Shown piece after piece: positions 1-13,900 of a DNA stretch of 64,000 bases. Numbering within the stretch: position 1 is the stretch's first letter; each line of letters opens with the position of its first letter. Made by a program: the position numbers and the translations under genes. This stretch comes from Pipra filicauda (Eukaryota; Chordata; Aves; Passeriformes; Pipridae): contig NW_024104416.1 of the NCBI RefSeq assembly GCF_003945595.2, positions 1,625,878-1,689,877 on the forward strand. Reading direction: 5' to 3'. The notes under the pieces are model-generated. The model was not told where the DNA came from. It made no database searches and saw only the letters and a program-made list of their open reading frames with translations.

Positions 1-3000
1 TTTGCAGATGTGAAAAATAGAGGTACTCATTACAGCTAATAGACTTTGAGAGGAAAGTCATTAAAAATAAAATATTTTCTCAAATTTCATAGAAAATAAA
101 ATAAGAAAAATGAGGAATTCATTTTGCTGAAGTTCAATTATGAAGAAAACAACCTGGATATTTTGATTATGAGGCTCTCAAATATAGAAGCAGCACTAGC
201 ATCAAAGGGCTTAGATTATTGTTTGGATAAGTATCTAGATTTTGATACTTTAGTTGTCTGAGTGTTCAATCAATATATCAGATTGCTACAAAAAAAAAAC
301 TTGTAGAGAATTCTACCTTAAACTGGTATTAATAAAACCTCCTTATGTTTTGTTTGTTTTTCCTTATCTGTATGATGGTGGTAGATTCCTTCTGTGAATA
401 GATACATAAATTATTTGTAGTAGGATCTAAAATCACTGTAACAAATACAAATTGTTCTGACAGCTCATTCCATAATGTGCTGCTACTCATTTAAGAAACC
501 TTCATCTCCAACCCTCACAATTTTCATTATAGACTTTCTTAACTTAGTTATCCTGAGAGTATTCCCTCAGGCAGATATCTCTGTTTTCACAGCCAGCTTT
601 CAGGATTAGGATGAAGGCTGTGAGTGGATCATAGAAGAAATAAGACCAGCCAAGACTAGCAAGTTTAAGGCTAATGAGACATCAATCAGTCAGCCACCCG
701 AGGATGTGTGTTTTCATTTTCTGGACATGATGAAACCTTTTTTGCTTATGCATAAAAATAATTCAAATGTTCAAATGTGAAATGACCTGGTAATTACCAG
801 GTCATTCATGCAGAGCAGTAAAACTCTGATATTTAAACTGAATTTCTTCCTGGCCTAGGATCCTTAAGTTTGCCAGGGCTTGCCCTACATCTGTCCCACA
901 CCCTGCCTTGCAAGGCTTCTGGCACAGTCAGAAAGCAGCTCATCTTAATTTAGTGAGTTGCTGATTAGCACCAAAGTTAAACATTCCCTTTATATTATTG
1001 TTCACTTGTTTACAAACCCAGTGAAAGAAATAATAAAGATATTAAACAGCAGAAAAAGTGAGGATATCAGGGTGGTTCAGTATTTTGTTGTGATAATTCC
1101 ACATCACAGTATGTGCAGTACAATATTCTTATTTTTTGTCTAATTTTCCCAATAAAAACATTGTAATGAAAAAAATATCATCCCTTCGAGAAACTCTGAG
1201 GTCTTTTCCATCTTCAGATCATCATGGCTGTAATCTATATGAAATATTTGGATCCCTAAATCAATGGGCATTGAATACTGAGGACTGGCTCTTCAAGCTT
1301 GTATTAGAGACTCAGCATCACTGGAGCTGCATCAGATTTTGCAAACTGAGGATCTGTTTTCCTGACTGTCTGTGTATCTTTCTAATTGTACACTGAGTAT
1401 ATTTCTCCACAAAACCAACTGAAAACTGAAATCTAGATTCTTAGAAAAATATGAGCATGACACAGCTGGCCTTTTTCATAACAGTGCAAATACCAGACAA
1501 ATAAAATACTCTTTAAAGGTTCTAATTTGTTTTTTCTTTCTTACATTAACATTTCTCAACCTGTCATTCCAACTTTTGAGTTGTCACATCTGGCTGAATC
1601 AGTCACATCATTTTATATTAAATTTATAAAGCACAACACAGCATTACTGATGCTGCTAGACAAGTTATTTTTGTAAGTGTTGTGATTTTGGAAGTTAGTG
1701 GGATTTTTTGGAAGTGCACCAGCCCATGGATATTAACTAATTATAAAAATTTCTGAGTTTTTTTCAAATGCATAATATAAGCAGTAAAGATTCTGACACC
1801 TGGAATGTGGGAAATTCTGTGATCCTGGATGCAGGAATAGGTGGTTTGGACAAGCAGAGCAGTCACTGATATTTGTTGATCACCCAATACACAAAGGAAT
1901 ATATTATTTTTTTTTTAATGTTTGGATAGTTTTAATGCAGCCTATTTGCTCCAGAGGAGGATTTAAGGTCTCAGTTTCTGCTGGATGAAACATCCTTCAC
2001 TTCCTGCTTTTCCAGGAATCAGTAAGATTTTCTTCGAAAGACTGGCCTGGTTTAGCCAGGACTGACTTCTGCCTTTACCTCTTAGGCTGAGTTTCAGAGA
2101 CCTGCAGTGTTGTGATTTTATCCCTGTCTATGATGCCTGAGATCAGATCCAGTGCACAAAGATCAGTTCTTCCCACAGACCTGCTCCACTGGCAGTTCCC
2201 AAGCCTTGGTGGGAAGTGTGGGAGATCTTACGTGCTGTAGAGATCAAGATAATTATATGTTAAAAGATGAAATGCCATAAATGTACTTCAGAAAACTCAT
2301 GAACTCTCATGCCAGAGTGTGTTTTTGATGAAATAGGCATTTGTCTAATGGATATTATTCAAGGAGCAGTTACAGAAAAGATAGTGGCAGGCACAAATGT
2401 AAGAAATGGGCAGAAGCTGGCTGAGACAGAATAGGAAAATTCAATCAAGATAATACCTCTCTGGTTTTTAATGCTGGTTTCCATTGTCCTGGTTCCCATT
2501 TCCTTCATTTCAACATTACAAACTAACTGAATTTTGATTTTAAAAAGAGGATGCCAAGTATTTCTGCTGTTAGATTTGCAATTCTATGAACTCCACCCAG
2601 CGTCTGCAGCAATAAAAGATAACAATTATGAGCTGGGATCATTTTCATTACCCGGCTGAGCTCACAGAAATTCCAAGCTGTGGCTGCACTGGCCTGCTAT
2701 TAGTGCGGGGTGTGGGAGAAGCTGCTGGAAAGGAGCTCCCCAAACAATTGCTTTGTTGGGACAGGAGCTGTAAGAGCTTTTTCTGTCACCTCATTCCTTG
2801 TGGGAACCATTCCACAGCCACTGTCTGTGTAGAGACCCCAAAGAAATCCCAAAGCAAGAGCATCACTGGGCCCTGGTGCCCACTTGGACATGTTTATTTT
2901 CATTATCATGTTTACTCTGTGTTCTGGAGGTGTCAGTCCTACATGGCCCTAAACCCGCAGTGCCACAGCAATCATTTATATTTCCTTTTGAAATGATCAT

Positions 3001-4792
3001 TTCGCCATCATTTTCCCCCTTCTGTGTATGTTTTTAGGGAGCAGCTCTGCACATTCCAGAGCAGAATGCAAAGTCAGTGCTTTCACAGAGCATTTAGAAC
3101 CTCTGATACTTGTAAACCTGTATGAAGTGGTAAAGATTAGATTCTCCATTCAGACTTTGCAGGCAGTTAAAAATGAGAAACACACTTTTTTATACAAAAT
3201 CTATTGCTAAATTCACTAGAAATTATGGTTGGCAGTTCAGTAGGCTTTTCTGGTTTTAAACATGACAACTTTCATCTTGGTTTTTTTCCTTTAAAGAGAG
3301 TGGATACTAAAAATTACATATAGCAGTTCTTCATATGCATTCTGCGTGAAAATTTAAAATATAGTCTTTGAAAATTTCACTACTGAGTGTTAAAGGGAAG
3401 GGATTTATCCCATCTCTTTCTTTCACCGCAGAATAATATATTATTATTATTATTTTTGATTGAATCAGCGGTTAATGAGAAATATTTGCAGACAGCACAC
3501 AGCAAATCAATATCTTTGTTTCTCCTGCTAATCTTCACTCTACAGATAATCAGCCTTTAGAGGACTGAGAATTTGAGACTGTTAGAAGATAAGGGTGAAG
3601 CTCTGACAGCTCATTCGTTTCCTCATGCAAAAATATGTTAGGTCCTTTCTTTTTGCATGTGAAATATGAAAGGGATATATCATCAACATGTGATAAATAG
3701 AGAGGTTTTTAAGAATTGCATCCGAAATACTTGACATTCAGCACAGTTTTTGAAAATGATAAAATCATAATTGTAAAAAAGACCTGCAGTCTTGCCAATC
3801 AGATCCTTGCTGTTATGTGCTCCCTGGCACATATATCTTACTGTCCCCCTGCAGAAGGAGGAATGAGCATAAAGAAAAGAGCAATTTTCCTGCCATAAAT
3901 TGGAAAGTCTGCCAACCAGCTAAGTGATCTACCATCAATCAGTGTTAAATTCTCCTTAGCTGCAGAAAACTCAAGAACTAACTATTGCTGAGAGATTTCA
4001 CACAGTGACTAATGGTATATGACAAACACATTTAAAATCTGCATAGACCAGCATCAGTTTAAAATATAACATGAATAATAAACAATCCTAAAGATACCCC
4101 GGTGTGCAAAATGAGACATAATCTGCTCAGACACATATTGTACATAGGAGATTACCATTCTGGAAGTGCATTCAATATCAATTCAGAACAAAGTCAAGTA
4201 CAGAGTATGACTTTATTTGCAATAGCATCTTTCATACAATACATGCTGTAATGTTGCAAGACTGTACAGCGAGATGGGTAGGTTATAGCAGGAAGGGAAG
4301 ATGACAGCTGAATAAAACAGTGGGCTGAATGTACAAATATCTTACTCACACGAGGAGCCCCATTAGGTAATATTGAAATCTTGAGGTGAGGACGGTCTTC
4401 TCCTCCACTCTGCCATTACTGAAGCCACAACTAATGCTTCTGTTCCAGATGGCAAGTGTTCAGATGAATGTGAGACAGTGCTGTTGTTTGCATACTAAGC
4501 TGGCCATTTCTCAGTGCAAAGATTCCACTCGTGGCTGTTTAGTTTTCCATTTAAAACATATTCTTCAGTTGCATAATATGGAAAAATATTAATAAGAAAG
4601 GAATATATTGGCCATTAAAAGCCGCCTGCACTTCTAGCTGAAGAATAGTGCATAAAATGAGACATTTGCCCCAGATTTGCATATTTGAGCAATTAGACCT
4701 TTTAATTTATTTCCATTCCAGATTCATATTTTTCATTTAGAACATGAAGTCCATCATTTTGACAATGGCCTTTTTCAACCATTCTATGGTGG
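1..4792. other. Unique AT-rich noncoding sequence
   Basis: No supportable gene. Open frames are short (at most 122 codons, 2628-2996), overlap on both strands and show no recognisable domain. The stretch holds a 26-bp perfect palindrome (781-806), a short TTA run near 3435-3451 and a somewhat GC-richer patch at about 2630-2900. The rest is AT-rich single-copy-looking sequence. Short exons or conserved noncoding elements could be present but cannot be recognised without alignment to other species. Confidence 0.6.
781..806. repeat. Perfect 26-bp palindrome
   Basis: The left half-site AATGACCTGGTAA is followed with no spacer by its exact reverse complement, giving a 26-bp dyad centred between 793 and 794. 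The next outer pair (780/807) does not match, so the symmetry stops sharply. The centre contains GGTAATTACC, a TAAT-core dyad like those bound by paired-type homeodomain dimers; that role is inference. A direct repeat of TTCAAATG lies just upstream (762-777). It could be a regulatory dyad, a small foldback or a chance palindrome. Its length makes chance unlikely in 64 kb. Confidence 0.85.
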
Positions 4793-4967
4793 TCTTTTCT
4801 CTTTTCTTTTCTTTTCTTTTCTTTTCTTTTCTTTTCTTTTCTTTTCTTTTCTTTTCTTTTCTTTTCTTTTCTTTTCTTTTCTTTTCTTTTCTTTTCTTTT
4901 TCTTTTTCTTTTTCTTTTTCTTTTTCTTTTTCTTTTTCTTTTTCTTTTTCTTTTCTTTTTTTCCTTT
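4793..4967 (+). repeat. Compound microsatellite (CTTTT)n-(CTTTTT)n
   Basis: About nineteen perfect CTTTT units run from 4801 to 4895, followed directly by about nine CTTTTT units (4896-4949) and a degraded T-rich end to about 4967. The plus strand is pure pyrimidine apart from the edges, so the minus strand is a polypurine (AAAAG)n tract. Such mirror-symmetric homopurine tracts can form triplex (H-DNA); that is known chemistry, not shown here. The 75-codon frame crossing it encodes only Ser/Phe/Leu repeats and is not a gene. The array is likely length-polymorphic. Confidence 0.95.
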
Positions 4968-7900
4968 CTAGAACATGCTGGTCCAGAACTCAGAGGAGTA
5001 TCATTTTTTATTTTGTTGGGAATAAGTTCTGTATGTTGGGCTTGGTCAAACTATGCAGGAGTCATAACAATTTAGGGCAAAGGTGTCTTCTCTTTGAATT
5101 GACACATACTCTGAAAGAAATAGAAGTTGGTTAAGCCAAAGCACCCAGGGCAAAGTGTACTGTCCTGAGAATAAAAGAGGCTTTCACAATGAGCAAAGTG
5201 AGATGGAAAACCCTGAATAAACCTAATCACACCAAATAGCTTCAGGCTGAAGTACAGCTCCTCCAGTCCCAACAGGAATAAAAGAACCAAGAGGGAATTA
5301 TAACCAAATAGTTTAAATGTGGTTAGGTACAAGGTTTGTAAGTTATGGTGTGATCTCTGAAATATTAGCCTGGCAGTATGTCTCCTCATCCATCTTTTTG
5401 CCTTTCTGAATGTAGATGTTCACAGCTAGTTTGCTTAAAAACTTTAAATGCTGAGATTATCCACCTATGAATTGTGACTTTCAGAATTTTTCAGGGATCA
5501 GTTTAACTAATTTTTTCTTCTCTGAGCTGAGGTGGTTCATATTTACATGGTATAAAGTGCTATATATGTTAAAGACAGAACAGTACAGACACAATTTGGG
5601 AAATCTGTTCCAATAAAAATCACAAATCATACAATAAACAGAGAAATACCTTGTCCTGGAGCTGTTCCTCTATGAACAAAAGCACACTGTTCCTTGACCT
5701 TAATTCTACAAGAGCACACAGCCTACACAGAGCACTCAGAAAGCAGGGACCAGGTCGGTCAGAGCAAACCAGAACACTTAAATAATCATCCCATTAGCTG
5801 AATTATAGTAATGACTCAGTGATTTGACCCTACTATAGAGCATCATTTCCACTTACAGAATTGCTAAAAAGAAATCAGAACCTGGACAAAAAGGATTTGG
5901 AGCCATTCTGACTAACTCTGTGCAAGCATGTGCCCATTTGGAATGGGGGGAAGACACAAGGAAAAGGTAGTTTGAAAATGACATGGTCAGAAAAGATTCC
6001 AGGTCTTCTAAAAGCCATTCAAAACCTGCCTGTGTCATTCCAGCACCTTGAGGAACTGCTCTGAAGGTTATGGAACTTCTTGTGGGGAAAGTAGGGGCAA
6101 GTACAGAAAAAACCATTTATGATAGCACACAATTCCAGTGCTGAAAGTGTATCAGATAAATTGTATTTTCAATTACTGACTTTTCCCAAAGGAAAAAAAA
6201 AAAGCATATTTTTAAAACTTTATACTAAAGCAAAAGTGTGAGTATAGCAAGAGATGAACAGGCAGAAGGATATTTGCCATCTCTCCTTTGTGCTCTCTCG
6301 TGTTAGCAAAAGCCTCTGATGTATTATCATCATATTATCTTCCATTGTTTTTAATAGGGTTTTTTATGAGTAAGGAATTTATGGCTGTATGCAAATATTC
6401 TGGGAAGCTAGCAGCAAAAGAAAGTGCTATTTACACCGAAATTCATGTACTGACTAAAAAGCATTAACAGTAGCAATTAACAACACTGGAGATTGTGCTG
6501 TTTCCATCTGTATTTTGCAATATACAGCAAATGATAGTCACTCAGCAATACATTAATTTGCTAATGTTCTTCAGTTAAAACATGGAAGTTCTATTTGTTT
6601 TAAAGCATTTCTATCAAAGTACTCCAAATCCCCAAATCCTGTCTGCTAAACAATTAGAAATCATTAAGAATATGAGAATTCACTCCCAGCCCCAGGGAAG
6701 ATGTTACTTCCCCAGGAGGAGTTCCAAAAACCACTCCAGAGAGGCATTTTGGACTCTCTGTTATTACAGATGGGATAGAAAGGAGCATTTTTTTTCTATC
6801 AAGGCCAGCAGCAGATTCAGGAGTTCCTCTGATTCAGGACCCACTGCCTGGGTACCACCTTTGTTTTGTAGGACAGAGGGAGAAAGAGAGAGAAAGGGGG
6901 ACTGGTGGAAAGAGAGAAACAGAGCTAGAGAGAGGAGCTGCACCTCTCATCCTCCTTTCTCTATAAACACAAGGTGGAGGTGTGTGGAGGAAGGTCTTAT
7001 ATGTCTTTTCTCTCCAGCTCAAACACTCATCAGCTGCACATATTTTTCAGCAATAGTGAAACCCTGCACTCTAGAATTTCTAGGGAGAAAAATCACTTTG
7101 TACAAACATATTTTCTTCTTTTCAAATCATCAATCCTGAGGAAAATTTCTGCAATTCTAAAGAACAATCAGAGTAATCTGTAAATCTGTGAGAATCATGG
7201 CATATCTCTCTCCAACACTTTATGTACCTGCTTCATCTTTACCCATAGAGCAGTATCCAGGTGGATAATAGTGTCTTCATATCCTTTCCCAAGTGACCCT
7301 GCAGATATCATTAACCTAATTGGGATCAGTCACTGGAGCTGTGCACGCTTGTTTTTAGCAGATGCAGCCCCAGCGGCAGCACTTATCAGTAAAAAGAGCC
7401 TGTTGAAGAGAACGAGCCTGGATCTGGAAGTTTTGAAGAAGATCATAAGGACATATGGTATCTGAATTTCTGAATATGCCAGACACAGACTGGCATAAGG
7501 ACACATATCAAAACCAGGAAAAAGCCTCTGTGAAGAACACACAGTCTCATGTTCATTTTTATAATACACTGCAAGTGTTTACACAGAAGCCTCTCATCCA
7601 CAAAAGTGAAGTTTATTACTATCAATCACAGAAAATGCAAACAAAAATGCTGAGATTTTATGCACAGTGCTTCAGTCTGAGGGTTTTACCACTTCTGTAG
7701 GCAGCAGTAGTTATTTCAATGGCAAATGGTGTCATTGGGAATATGTTGATCACTTGGCTATGTCATAACAGTCATAAAATATCAGCATCCCTGCTGAGAA
7801 AAAGCCAGAAAAACACCATGGGGCAGATCTTCTTTTGCAGGTAGTTAAACATTTATGTTGGGGTACCATTTGCCACCTTTTGTGTGGAACAGGACAATCA

Positions 7901-10900
7901 TCCATGAATGAAGTTCCAAGGTTACTGTTAATGCAAACTCCAGCTATCAGGAAGAACAGCTTTTATTGAACAGATTTTACTTGCCCAGTACTTTTTCCAG
8001 GTCAAGAAGGTACTATGGACACAATTTTACTTTGTGTTCTTTAGATGAATTTGAAAAAATCTAAAAAAAAAAAAATATCTTATATTGCTGTCTTACTAAA
8101 ATAAATTGCAAAGGACGGCAGTTCCCCAAACCTCTCCTGTGATGAGTGAAGAAAGAGAGACACCAGAAAGCAGTGGAACTTCTTCAGGCCTGAGTTATGC
8201 TTTGAAGATGTCTGGCTCTTTGTGTACAAGAGGAGTCCTTATTGAAACATCCCTGGTAGGTATAGAAGGTTGGGATTAATCTAGAACTTTGTTCTTGAAA
8301 CGACTTCACGAACAAGGTCTCACAGAAATCCCAGGATATGAGTTGATATGACAGCTGGTGTCACATTAGTCTGGGGTTTAAAGCACCACCTGCAAGTGAA
8401 AATGCTGGATTAAAGGCATTCCTTTAAAGGAACAGTAGGCACAAGTAGCTGTGATGACAGCTTATATCAGAAGGCACTAATCAGGGGGCTGCAGGGTAAT
8501 ATGCACTCTTGTTCTCTTTCTCTGTGGTTTACAGAGTATTTAATTATTCTATGTAAAGTGAAATAGCTTCAGCAGAACAGAGAGTAAGATGAAAATCAAT
8601 CCTGTAAGTCCTTAATGGTAGGGTAGGTTCAAATGTTGTCAAGCAGAGGAAGAAGCTGAAATTAGAGCTGCTAGAACTGGATCAATTATCTGATCAGCTC
8701 AATTAGGTGGGAGCTATGCAGAGCTCCCCTCCTTTTCTGAAAACACCTATGGGATCACTTCAAAGAAGGGGACATCTCTTTTCTTTGGGAATTCAAATAG
8801 GTCCTACCTTTCCTTTTAACTGTGAGGAAATGTGTTGGAAATATCTGTTACTATCCACACAAGTCTGCAAACATGAAATACGAAGAAGTGCCACCCAGTG
8901 TCCAAACAACTCACATCTCTAACAGACTTAGTTATCTCTGAGGGCAGTGCTTGGGCTGCCAAATGCTTAATAAGCACCAATGCATTTCCAGCTCGTGCTG
9001 CAGAGCTGTGCATGGCAGTATTTGGCTCTGCAGGGGATGATCCCTCTTCGAAAATGAAGTTACATTTTGTGTTTGCCACAAGCAGGTGGGGACAGCTTGG
9101 TGGTGTATCTACAAAAGCCACTAACAGCGTATTCAGTGCTCTCTTGATCATCAGATATTACCACATGGATATGGGAGGGAGAAGAGCAGACGTCTCTGAG
9201 CTGCCAGCAGGATATCTAGCTAGGCTGGCTGTTCTCCTGGTCCCCCCTCACAGTTCTGAGAGGTGCCTGCTGGCACTGCTGGGGAGGTATCTCCTTCCCA
9301 ATTCATCTGACAGGTGGTTAGCTATTAACATGAATAAAAGTTGTGACCTGTCTGCCACTTTCAATAACTCAAGTGCTATATCCCCAATCTGTCATGTCCT
9401 TGGCAGCCCTTTTGTTTATTAGGAAATGCATTATTCATTAGGGAAATTTGTTAGAAAAATGTGCCTTAATTTTCATCATTTTAACTATAATCCACTATTA
9501 TCCCTTTAATGGCATTTTCCTTTGCTGCAGCCTGGCTGTTTCAAGAACTAGATGGTGACTTGGCTGCTACACCAGCACGTGGCAGCATGAGGGAGGAGGG
9601 CACTTTGTCACTGGTGTGGGCAAGTTCTTCAAGACATGCAGAGATAAAACATGCTGTACAACTAACTCCTTTCACGATGGTGAGGAGAAAAGGGGAGGAG
9701 ACAAATAACTGTACACTACAGCCAAATTAATCCTGTCTATTTACTCCTGAAGGAAAAATAAAACCTTTGGGAGTTTAGAGATACACTGTGAGTCACACAC
9801 AGGTCTTTGCTGAGGCTGCTTACTCACTGTTCCTTACTTAAAATGGTGCCTTCTGCCTTCTTCCACCCTCCACTGTAAAGATTGATTTATTTCTGACAAA
9901 GAATATGGACTTCCAGGGTTTTATACAACCAAAAAGACCCTGTGTTTTTATACTCTATTTGCTATATAAAATTTAGTCTTCGAATATAGCAAGACTTAAT
10001 AAAGGCGCTGGTTGATAACAACAGCAGCGGTCCTTGAACCAGATTCTAACCCTTTGTCCTTTCTTGAACAAATAAAAGGTCCTAAAGAAATATACTGAGC
10101 ACAGAACAGGTTTCCATGAATTAGCATTGGGGCAGCCATACTATCCTCATGTTAGCTTGGAAATTTCTAATGTAAATTGCATTGCAATGCTTATAACACC
10201 TGTTATTATGGCAGGCTTTATCCAGGTTAATAAAACAGGAAAGTCCCTAATAAGATATCATACTATAACGCTGAAAAAGGAAATTACCATTATAAAATTT
10301 CATCAAATGGATGTGATAGAAATTAGGAAGCAACTCTTACATACTGGAGGTAGGAGGATAAACAAGGGTATGTATGCAAGAGAGATCCTGCTGTGTGTGG
10401 GATCAGACGAGGTGGAATGGCCTGGTGGCTAAAAAGTTATTTCCACCAAAGTTTTCTTCCCACCCAGCTATCCATCTTCCATGCAGCTTGGATCACGTTA
10501 TTTTAACCTCAAAGTTCACCCTTTGGATTGATAAGTCTGGCTACCTGGGGGTTTTGGAAGGGGAGTAATTTGTTGTAACCATCTTCCAGACAGTTTTTGA
10601 AATAGTCTTTTATACAGGTGAACTCAGTACACTGGACATTTTTCACTCCTGTGCTTCCATTTGTTTGCTCCCCTGTTCCAAGCTCTGTGTGGCTTTGCAA
10701 AGAGTGTCAGAGACTAATGGTAAAACTCCTTGATAATTACTGCAAAAACTCCCGTGTCTAAAGTCACTTTAGGCACAAAAACTTGTGGGACATGAGTCAA
10801 ATTAAAGGGTAAATCTGCCGGATCTTAACTGGGGGGCTATTTTTTTCTGCAGGCTTTGTTGTGCCTTTAGCTGAATTCTGGAGGACAGAATTTCCAGTGG

Positions 10901-13900
10901 CTGTGCAAACTGTCACACTGAGAAAGATCATCTGTTGCACTCCAGTCTTCAGCTCCACAAAATAGCAGCCCATTTTTCATGATTGCAGCTTTGTGTTGGC
11001 TGCACCGGGGAGATGTTCCTCTGGCACATTATTCAGGAAGATGCTACTGGACAGGTGCTTAAAGAATTTCGAGGTTAAATTCAGAGTTAAAGGGAGAGAG
11101 AGAGAGGCAGAAACTTTCTCATACCAGTTGTATAAAGAACCCAAAATCTCATTTGACATTAGATGAATGGAAAAAGAAGAAAGTTAAAAGGATGTAGGAT
11201 AGAAAAGCAGTCCTCAAGTATTGTTCCTGCTCTGCTTAAGCACTGTAAATGCATGTCAATTGTCAATTAACCTTGCCTGTTTAAATACAGAGATGGGCAG
11301 CTGACTCTCCTTTAATTTCTGCTTTTTTTTTCCTAGTTCAATTTCAGAAGCTGATTTTCAATGTATGAACATAATGGGAATTACATCAGGACAAACCAAA
11401 GGTCTTCCTAACCCAGTATCCCATCTCCAGCAGCAGCTGACACAGAGCAGGCACACAGCAAAGCTTGCCCAGATATTTTTCAGCCTCCAATGATTTTAAC
11501 TCAGAAGTGTCCTGTGACAGGGGTCCACTGCATTTAATAAACTTGCATAATTTTTTCTTCCACATTTTTTTGCCTGTTGCCTTTAACATCCATTTAAATG
11601 CTTGGTTTTCCTTTGGATGCTGTAATTTCCCACCCTGTGCAGTGACTGGGACAGTTTTCTGGCAAGGAGATAGTAAGAACATGGCTTCAACCTCACTTTT
11701 ATTTGGGAGCAGAGAATCTGCAAAGAATTACTGCAGCTATTTCTGCAGGGGGAAAGAAGCTGCACCTTCTCCCTAAGTCAGACCTGGCTACATTTTAAGA
11801 AATGAGCCTTTAACAGAGGGACAAAAGAAGACAACAGTGGAAAGGTGACTGTATTTACTAGTAAACCAAAGATCAGGTTACAGGTATAGAGCAAACAAAG
11901 AATTTAATATTAAACTCCAAAAACACGTGAAGGAAATTGCTTCAAAAGTTACCAGATGGCAACAGCTGTAACTTACTTTTCAGCAGTCCTGCCAAGAGCT
12001 GAGCTGAATGCAACACGGTGCAATATCATTTGTAGAAAAACACGAAACCAGAGAATTCCTGCCATAATTGTTCCATGATTCAGCAATTCACCCAGCTAAG
12101 TGCTCCCAGTCACACATAAACTCCAATAAATCTGAGCAGAGATTCACACACATGCCATATGTTAGGATGGATGCAGAACCCCAAGGGTCTCTGGAAAGCA
12201 CACAACGCCTACGCAGAATTCAAGGAGGAAAAGAGTGAATACAAATGTGCAATATCTGTTTTTAAGAGGCAGGGCGTGGGGAGCAGGTTTTTTAAGTTCA
12301 CAATTAACTTGCAGCAAGCAAATGCATCCCTCCTCTTCTTCCCCAGAGTTGCCATAAAGTCAGTGGAGCAGCTGCCTCATCCATGGGCAGAGACAAAACA
12401 GGAAACTTTGAAAACCAGACAGGTTAATCCCTCAGGTTTGTGTGACCAATACCTGAGGCCAACAGGGCAACGCTTTCCTCTCAACACACAGTGCTCTGCA
12501 CTTGCTCGGGGTGCAGCTCTCAGAACCTGAGGCCAAACCCAAATCTGAGTTACACTTTGGAAATTAGGATTCCCCACTTTGGGCTCCTTTAAATCACTCT
12601 ATTTACAGTGGCATCCTCACTGTTTAATACCTGCTTGGATTCACACGCTAGATGAGTTTTAGCTTAAGAGCTATTAATTCACACCTTTGTTCACACATAA
12701 AGGCTGATATAAGCCTTTGTGCATTTATGTACAAGATAAAGCAGTTAAAAAGAGTTCAGAATGTGCATAAAACTGCAGAGAGGGGTAGCAGATGATTTTA
12801 AATTCCTTCTTAATAATTACAATTAAGCATACAACTATATTATGATATACATTGTATTATTTCCCTGTTTTTCTCTTTCCTCAGTTTTTTACAAAAGCTT
12901 AAGGGGATAATTGTTCTTCAGTGCATGTATTAAACGTTACCAGTAGTTTGTTTTTGAGACTATTCATTCCCTACAGAGTCTTCAACACCAGATTTTTTTA
13001 AAAGCATATAAAATAATTATAAATTCCCCATGTAATTGAGTTCATTATAGCAATATTCTCAGCTGAGCTAGTCCACTGTTAGCCATCTTGCTTTTCATGT
13101 TTCAGGCTCTAAATTTTGTTTAAATTCTTTTTTGAGGGAAGGGGCAGCTTCTTTTTTTTCTCAGAGCACTTCATGGAATAAAAGATGAAGAAAGCACATT
13201 CATCATTAGCGACTGGTTTCAGAGAAAACATTCTAACTGCAAACCTCTGATAGTGATTCACACCTTCATATAGTAAGTGTAACTCTGCTAAGAACCAGTT
13301 TTATTTTTTTATTTCTCCTTTTCTCATCCCTTTACAAGTGGCCATGAGGCTCCCAGAGGATGCTGACCAACAACTTGAAAATCACTGCTGGTCCAAACCC
13401 CTGTTCTTGTTTTTTCAGACTCCCTACTACTTTCCCTGTTTTTTTCAGGACCCAAGCTCTGGTTACATCCTTAATTTCACTGACAACAGGAAAAAGGAGT
13501 ATTCATTGCTCTCTTTGAAGAACCAGCATTTTTAAAGCTCTGTTGGAAATGCAACAACTTTCTTTTATTGATTACTAAGCCCAGCTACCAAATAAATACA
13601 GGGAAGAACATTCTGAATTAAAAATTGCCAGCCGTGCAAGCCTCTCAGCAGGAATTTTAGCAGAGACACACACAGTGAAGCCCAGGAAAGTGAGAGGTGC
13701 TATATAATGAGGACACTCTCAGTGGCCTTCAGATTGCAAGGTAAGACATTGGACTCTTGGCTATTTAGAAGCAATTAACCTTTTTTTTGTGAATACTGTG
13801 GCTGGTGTGACCTGTTCTTGCCGTGTTTCACACAGCTCTGAGGGGCACAGAGGATGGGCAGTGACCTGTCTTTAGCAGTATGTGGTCTCTAATACAACCT

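Noticed and set aside
4744..4971. 75-codon Phe/Ser/Leu frame
   Set aside because: Pure translation of the CTTTT/CTTTTT microsatellite.
6582..7139. 185-codon open frame
   Set aside because: No recognisable domain; it crosses a GA low-complexity tract that lacks stop codons, and both strands are open there. Length is within chance for a window of this size.
9960..10085. Possible old LTR end (AATAAAGGCGCTGG region)
   Set aside because: A poly(A)-signal-like AATAAA followed by GC-richer sequence is suggestive, but no partner end or known LTR landmarks were found.
12351..12385. Ancient-repeat-like AAAGTCAGTGGAGCAGCTGC
   Set aside because: One short block only, with no second ordered block to support membership of the old repeat family.
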